DNA of 64,000 nt, from assembly GCA_905221605.1 (NCBI GenBank), contig CAJNDS010002345.1:279694-343693 (forward strand). The letters run 5' to 3'. Shown here one piece after another: positions 57,758 through 64,000 of this stretch. Position 1 is the stretch's first letter; the number at the start of each line of letters is the position of its first letter. The notes under the pieces were generated by a model that was not told where the DNA came from, searched no databases, and worked only from the letters and a program-made list of their open reading frames with translations. The position numbers were made by a program, and so were the translations under genes. This DNA is from Symbiodinium natans (taxonomy: Eukaryota; Sar; Dinophyceae; Suessiales; Symbiodiniaceae).

Positions 57758-60700
57758 GCATGAGATTCGCTACAGGAGAAAAGCCTCAACAGAGCCCTTG
57801 GCTCCTGATGGTGCGGCTCTCTGCCATTTTCAGAGGCCCAAAATCTCATGTTTTTTTCATCGTTGTATAGTGGACTAGATAAATTTATCAAACAAGGTAC
57901 CGCAATTATAAGTTACATGAATATGCGCGTTGAGGAGAGCCTGAGCCGGGCCGAAGATGGCGGCGCAGCGACGCTGCGATCGCTGTGACAGCAACCACAA
58001 GTCGCGGCCTCTGCTGTGAAGTAAACGAGTCGATTAGTTCCGGAAGGGGGGGGGGGGGTGTAACCGCAACCTAACCCCCCCATCCCAACTGCCTCAACAG
58101 CTTGCTGCCATTTCCGAGCTTTGTGCCAAGCCCAAGGTGAGGTGCGGATGAAGCGGCCGCTCTGCAATCCCTCAACCCTAGAATCGGTTCGGAGCTCTGG
58201 CCTATGCAAAACATGGTCATCATGAGGCTGGATGTGGCTGGCATACTCACCTTTCACAGGGCAAGTGCTTGATGCAGCTTGCCTCTATGCATGCAGAGAC
58301 GATCGATGAAGACAACGTGGGAACAAAGCACCACAAGTCCTAAGCCCAGACAACCTACCTCTAAACCCCTAAAAACCCTCACCCCCAATAAAAACCCTAG
58401 ATCCTAAACCGTGCCCCCGCCCCCCCTTATTCGGCATCACGAGAATACGGCGCTCATAGACGAAGAATGACCAAGGCCCCGGCTTCGTCCGCAAAAGTCC
58501 TGTGTTCATCATAGCGCATAGCTGCTATGCATAGCTGTGATGTATTGGCTCTTAGTGATGAATTTAAAGTCCCACAGAATCCCTTCAAGAGCTCTAAGAA
58601 CTAGCATGTTAAGCCTCTATGAGTAATGATTGGGAGGGCACTGACAAAAGTGGTGTTGGGGATTGCTAATTGTTGGACCAATGCCATCGGCGCTTCTGCG
58701 ATACAGGGACGTTGCACGTGGCTCTGACGTGTTCCTTCCCTGTGCCAAAGGCTATCCTTGCTGCTGAGGCCTTCTGAGATCACCCTTGGGTCTTCCGGAT
58801 TTAAGGTCCCAAATCTAAGAAGGCAATGAATGAACGGAAGACGCAGTTGCAAATCCCATGAACCACTGGTGTAGGAGACAGCGCCAGCGATCTGACTCTA
58901 GACTACCCAAACCTTGGGGACTTAGAGTGCTCTAATCACACATGGTCCAAGGGTGAAGTACGCGCACAGGCACTAGCCACTCGTCTTGGAACCCCAGCGC
59001 CCCAAAAGGAGATGCCTCCGTGAACGAGCATGTCTCCTTCTTGGTCCCTCCCCTTAAAAATGGCCTTGGGACACCCACATACACATATCAATCTATGTCT
59101 TTATATATGGCATGCATACATCTATGGATTTTTCTCTCCATCTCCACCTCTTGCTCTTTCTGTATGTATGTATATATATATATATAGACTCTACATATAT
59201 GTATCATTTATACATACACCCCTTTCTAGGCCAAGAATAAAGTCCTTAAGTTTGGTTTTTGACCTACGGGTGGTTGAAGAAAATCCCTTGAAGCCCCGAG
59301 TGCAAGGCCCGCCTCTACCCGTGGCGGCAACATGATCTGGGACCGCTCGTGATGGAGACAGCTTCCTGTCAGGCACAGCAGCCGCAAGCGCCCAAGTCTT
59401 CGGCAAACACAAACTTGCACATCACCTGTTTCGATAGGATCTTGTGTTTGTGCACGTTCTACCCCATGTGAAGCCATAGAGTCATAGAGTACGCAAAAGC
59501 ATGGCGCCAAACAGCCTTACAGGAAAGGCCTTGGCCGCCCCACGCGAGGTCGAAAAAGGTGCGCTCGTGCCTGGGAGTCATGACTTGGACTTATACGGGA
59601 TCCCCACCCCTTCAATGAGATGGCAAAGAGTTTGAAAATCCTACCATTCAATGTTAAGGGAGCTGGTTGCCAGGTGGAATCCGAGCCCAAACCCAATGGA
59701 AAAAGCTGGTGCGCAGAAGCAGCCAATGCCTCGCTGAGCTGTTGCTTTTGCTTGATTAGCATACAAGAAGCACCTACACATGCTTAGCAGCCTCCCGCTC
59801 TCACGCCTCTCCGTGACCGGCTGTGCAGTCTTTTGGAGGATGGAAGGTCGTGCGACAAGCAAGAAACATAGCAGACTTGTCCTGCATGCAACCTTGTACC
59901 GACAAGTGATGGAGGGCGAGTGATGGAGGGCCACCTTTGTTTCAGGATCGGGGTTGCGAAGGGATGTAAGCAACGCGGCTCATCGCTGTCTCGAGGAAGA
60001 AGGAGGTACTTCTCTGCCTGCGGGGGCTGGATAAGCAACAGCTGTGGGACTCAGCTGGGATTGAAAAGAATTCAGAGGCCCCAAGCCCTGAACTCCCTAA
60101 ACCCAAGCCCAATGCAGCCTAGATTGCGGGCCCATTTTGGGAATCATATGTATAATGGGTTCCTTATAGTTTAGGGTGCCCAAAAAACCCATAATTGTAG
60201 CTTACGCTCACGGTCTTTTTGGGCTTAGGGGGAGTTGACATGGGGACTTTGCTGAGCTTGCACGGGGGCACACCGCTCTCCTGAGTTTGCCCAAGCGCCT
60301 CAAAAACCGAAGTCCCCACAAGAACATTACAGGAAGACCGTGCAGCAAACTAATGTATAAATGTATAGATTATGTATACACACATAAACCCTAAACTCTG
60401 TTTTGCAACAGGCTTGTGATAGCTCGCCCGGATGTGCAAACCCTAAACCCCTCAACACCCTAAAGCTCTAAAGACCCCTTTTTTGCTGCATCAGGCACCA
60501 AACCGCTAAGCTTCCCTCTTTTTAAGGTAGTAGAGCTCCCCCCCTTTTTTCGCCAGAAAGCAGGGGGCCGCGCCTCCGCTCGGAGTCCCGGCTGCGGCGC
60601 GGAGCGCAGCGCGACGCAGGCGAGGTCAAAGGCTTGCTGGAGGCTCCTTTCTTCAAGGGTCTACATGGGGTTTAAGGTTTCGGGTTTAGGGTTTAGGGTT

Positions 60701-61137
60701 TAGGGCTAGAGGGGGGGGGGGGTTCGACTCTCGCACTCGCTGAACCAGGCAAGGCTTTAGGGGTTTAGGGCTGAGGCCTCTGAGAGGCCTTTTCGGGTTT
60801 GGGGCTTAGGGGCTGGAATGATGCCTCAGCATTTATACAGGTGATCTGCGAGCAACATCTGCCCCCTAAAGCCTCAATTGAAAAGATTGTCTCCAGTGGC
60901 TCGGTTTGGAAAAGTGAAAGTGCTGCGGCGCAGGCGACCGTGAACACTGGGCTCTGCAAGCACAACCTCGACAAACGTTAGCGCACCTGCGTGGAAATGT
61001 GGAGCCCGAAGATGAAGCAAGCCCCGAAGGGGTCTCTTTCAACGTGCGGATAAATTACTGCATCCCCTGATGTTTCGCGGCCGTTTCTGAAGCCCGGCAG
61101 TCTTGCCAGCGACGAAGGCCTTGGTCTCCGTCCAGGG
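57758..61137. other. Stretch without a supportable gene
   Basis: Contains a G-run at 58,048, a TATA-rich microsatellite at 59,163-59,186, a telomere-like tract at 60,671-60,705 and scattered CCCTAAAC remnants (58,360-58,410, 60,385-60,450). Short frames only. Confidence 0.45.
60671..60705. repeat. Short interstitial telomere-like tract (TTTAGGG)
   Basis: About four TTTAGGG units following TTTAAGGTTTCGG, ending at a G-run. Confidence 0.8.
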
Positions 61138-61551
61138 ATGCCAGAGAAACAGCTTCACATCGCTGCTCAACAGCCTGCCAGGGGCCTCGACTCAGAGAGG
61201 ATCCGAGGTCGCGGCTCGATAGAATGCATTTGTGAATGCCTGCGCAAGCACAGGCAAAACCAGGATGAGTCTTGGGGATTTCGCGAAGACGTGCAAGACA
61301 GTGCCTGGGCCGAAGCATCAAAGACTGAGCCCTGGCAGCAAACCTGGCAATTTCTTGAGCACTTCTGCACCCACCACTCTTGTTTCAGTTCTTTAAGGAA
61401 GAAGCTGCACATATTTCGAATCAATCAAGAGTTGTGCGGTGTCTGCAGGTGGATGAGCAGACATGAAGGGGCAGCAGTGCAGGGTGGGGAAGGGGTGGGG
61501 TTGGAGGGAGAGCGGGAAAGGGTTGTAGACAAGCAGACAATCACGCCCTAG
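61138..61551 (+). CDS. Hypothetical 137-residue ORF
   Basis: The plus-strand frame contains SIECICECLRKHRQNQDESW, WQQTWQFLEHFCTHHSCF and LHIFRINQELCGVCR. The Cys/His content is notable but the spacing matches no finger I know. It ends in a low-complexity GEGVGLEGERE tail. Minus-strand frames overlap it, so it may be chance. Confidence 0.25.
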   Translation: MPEKQLHIAAQQPARGLDSERIRGRGSIECICECLRKHRQNQDESWGFREDVQDSAWAEASKTEPWQQTWQFLEHFCTHHSCFSSLRKKLHIFRINQELCGVCRWMSRHEGAAVQGGEGVGLEGERERVVDKQTITP

Positions 61552-62517
61552 TACGCACGTTGTTCGCCGAGGTCCAGGCAACATGCCGTGCTCCTGCTTC
61601 CACAAAGGCCTCACCAGCCAAGCTGCTGCCTGGACAGGGGACAACAAAGAGGCTTAGGTTGTTTTTGGGGCAGACTCTTTTGGTGGTGGAGTGAGCTTGC
61701 AGGGACCAAAGGCGCTAGCGCTGCTCAGTCCAGGCTTCGGCGAAAGGCACACTGCATCGGGAGTTGGGGAGATCAGGGTCCCGGCATAGAACTGGTCCGC
61801 ATAAGGTCCGCAAGTAACCTTGCCTCTGAAGAGAGCTACGTACTAAGTTACTAAGTACTTACTATAAGTCTCATGCTTCAGCATGATCATAAGGAGCTGC
61901 AAGGCACTGAGGCGCCCGCAGCAGGCATGGAGAAAAATCAACCTTGGCAAAAGCTCGTGTTGGGGGTCTTAGGGGGTAGTCGGTTGTCGAAGTTGGGGGC
62001 TCAAGGCAAAAGCCGGCAGTGTTTGTACGAAACGAAACCAGGCTTGAAGGGTCTGTGCTCGGGATTCTTGTAAGCATAAACACGGTCCGTAAACTCCGGG
62101 AGCCCAAGATCCGATTGCTGCATCGAAGGCCCGAGCATCGCCCTCCCCAAACTTAGTTTAGTAGAAGAAGCGGTCTGCACATCGCCCCTTCGCGGGGCAC
62201 ACTCTTTGAACATTCTAGAATTGGCCAGAAGTTCTTCCCAAGCTGCGAAAGATGCGCTGCGCCGCCCGCAGCTTGCAGGAGGCCCCGCAAGTCCTGGACT
62301 CGCCAGAACAGGGTTTTAGGGTGTAGGGCTTCGGGCTTAGGGTCTAAATGCAAGCCCCTAAAGAGCCCTATAGCAGCATAGGCCCTAAGGGCGACCCCAA
62401 GTGCCTGCTTTGCATGGGCTGCGGGCGCCAGCAGCAGGCTAAAACAGCTTGCAAGATACGGAGCAACTCGCAAGCTATATGATATGAGGAGCTGAAGACA
62501 TGACCGCCGCACAAAAT

Positions 62518-63057
62518 CTAATGGCCCCTTAGACCTCTGAGCCGGAAGTCAAACCCTTTAACCCCAGGATTTGAAGCGCCCCATGCCTCCAAGGAGAATG
62601 CGTGAGCTCCCCCGAAGTCGTCCTTTCGGGGTGGTTTTCCGGTCCAGGTTTGCAGGAAGGCAAGGTGATGCTCTTGGAGGTTTGGACAAACGCATGCGGC
62701 AGTCCACACAGGCAACATCTGCCAGCCTTCCTCCGCTGGCTTGCGAGCAGCCCCCCCCCCCCCCCCCGCAATAAAAAACCTAAGACCTAAGATGCCCCGG
62801 GGCCTCCAAGAGGAGGGCCTGTCCCGAGTCTGCACAATGGAGGGACCTCCAGGTCTGTTGGGTTTCAGGAGCTTCGGGCTTTTCTCCGCCTGCGCTTTTT
62901 GCTTCCAGGCCACAAGGTCAGAAAAGAAGTGGGGACAGGGCTTGAGGATTCGGGGTCTGGGAGATTGGGGTTGGGAGATTCGGATGCGAGGCCATGTCAG
63001 GATCTGTCCACAGCTTGCGATCAAAAAGGCTTCCAAGTCTTCCGGCGGGCTCTTCAC
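62518..63057 (-). other. Possible decayed kelch-like sequence
   Basis: The minus strand shows DDFGGAHAFSLEAWGAS at about 62,575-62,625, similar in style to the DDAWAFGLEARGG blade segment, and RSLHCADSGQALLLEAP near 62,790-62,840. The frames differ, and a C-run at 62,751-62,767 separates them. It may be a remnant of another kelch copy. Confidence 0.25.
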
Positions 63058-63894
63058 ACACTGCCAGTGCTCCGAGGGGTAAGAATTGATGCTGGATGCC
63101 GCTGGTGTTCTACAAAAGCCTTGATTTGTCGCACTTTTTTGCCAGCAGGCCTCAAAGCCAAAACCCTAGAGCTTCCCTTTATGACGCGGCTTTGCAAAGA
63201 AGACCCCTCACATACAAAGAAAGAGAAAGGTTGCCATGCAGCATCTCCCATGCAGCATCTGCCATACCGAGACCACGGCAGGTGCAGCACAGTGTTCGCA
63301 GCGCCGACCTGCAACATCAGCACTTTGCGCTTTTGCGGGGCTGAGTTTTTTGGGTCCGGGGGGGGGTCGAGGTTTGTACAATTGTTACAAGTCTCACGGG
63401 GGAATCTGGGAAATAGGAACATCGCAGGCTGACTTAAGTTTTGCCGATTCCGTGTTTTCCACCTATGACACGATGTGACATTTCAACACTTGCCATACTA
63501 CAACAGGAGCTCGGCTGTGCTTCAAAGCTCTCGTTTTTGTCGTCTGCTCCTTTTGGACTTTCGAAAGGCCCTGGTGCATCAACGCTGCATTCACGACCTC
63601 GTGGCTGAAGAAATCATTTGCACATCTACTCCCCATGCGCTGCAAGCCACACGCCTCTCTGCCCCGGGGTATGGTTGCGGTGAATAGGCGCCCAAAGTTC
63701 CCGACAAAACACTCAGAGACTCCAAAGGATCCGGCAAACTTGGACGCTTAAAGGAAGAAAGCCCTCAAGCCAGTCTTGATCCCTACTAGCTATGTTGCTT
63801 CGTGCTAAGCGGGATGTGGAGTCTTTGGCATGGCCTCCGGAGACGTCAGCACGTCCGTGAGTTTCGCCGATGTCGCAAGGCCCAGACTTAGAGC

Positions 63895-63985
63895 CTGTAC
63901 GGTTTAGGGTTGAATTAGAGCTTCGGATAGGGCTTAGGGTTTAGGATTTAGGGGGTTTAGCGTTTAGGGTTGAGGTTTGGGTGCT
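63895..63985. repeat. Telomere-like degenerate tract at the right edge
   Basis: TTTAGGG and near variants (GGTTTAGGGTTGAATT, AGGGCTTAGGGTTTAGG) occur up to the window end. Confidence 0.7.
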
Positions 63986-64000
63986 GAGCACCCAGTGTGC

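Overview
The window looks like nuclear DNA from a dinoflagellate, probably from a Symbiodiniaceae or Polarella-like lineage. The reasons are: (i) exons that join in phase only if GC and GA splice donors are allowed beside GT; (ii) scattered TTTAGGG/CCCTAAA telomere-like tracts; (iii) very long low-complexity and satellite stretches; (iv) a candidate introner (a mobile element that supplies its own splice sites). The assignment is inferred from sequence character alone. I recognised no tRNA, rRNA, CRISPR array or bacterial-style operon.

The best-supported content is a multi-exon minus-strand locus between about 48.6 and 33.0 kb. Its 5' part (48.6-41.7 kb) carries six kelch motifs, enough for a six-bladed propeller. 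Its 3' part (40.1-33.0 kb) encodes a Roc GTPase, a COR domain, a coiled coil and an endonuclease/exonuclease/phosphatase (EEP) domain of CCR4-like type. The EEP motifs are in permuted order: SDH comes before WN, LQE, TTHL, DLN and RID. I chained nine exons from 40,099 to 33,683 with every junction in phase. Whether the kelch exons belong to the same transcript is open.

Much of the rest is three families of direct segmental duplications: C (6.8-10.2 and 51.8-55.3 kb), A (11.7-18.1 and 25.9-34.1 kb) and B (20.8-24.7 and 47.9-51.6 kb). A holds the 3' end of the EEP gene and B holds the 5' kelch exons. In the first copy the middle (rest of kelch, Roc, COR and the first half of EEP) is missing and is replaced by about 2.7 kb rich in telomere-like sequence, so copy 1 reads as an internally deleted paralogue.

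Layout in order: 0-0.35 kb trinucleotide repeat; 0.35-3.4 kb nothing supportable; 3.4-6.5 kb 42-bp minisatellite; 6.8-10.2 kb block C1; 10.6-11.5 kb an ORF split by the candidate introner; 11.7-18.1 kb block A1 with a 530-bp AGT array; 18.1-20.8 kb deletion filler; 20.8-24.7 kb block B1; 24.7-25.9 kb AT-rich spacer; 25.9-34.1 kb block A2 with a 1.4-kb telomere-repeat-bearing insertion; 33.0-40.1 kb Roc-COR-EEP gene; 41.7-48.6 kb kelch exons; 47.9-51.6 kb block B2; 51.8-55.3 kb block C2; 55.3-64 kb mostly unrecognised. All exon calls are manual; no splice or homology search was run.
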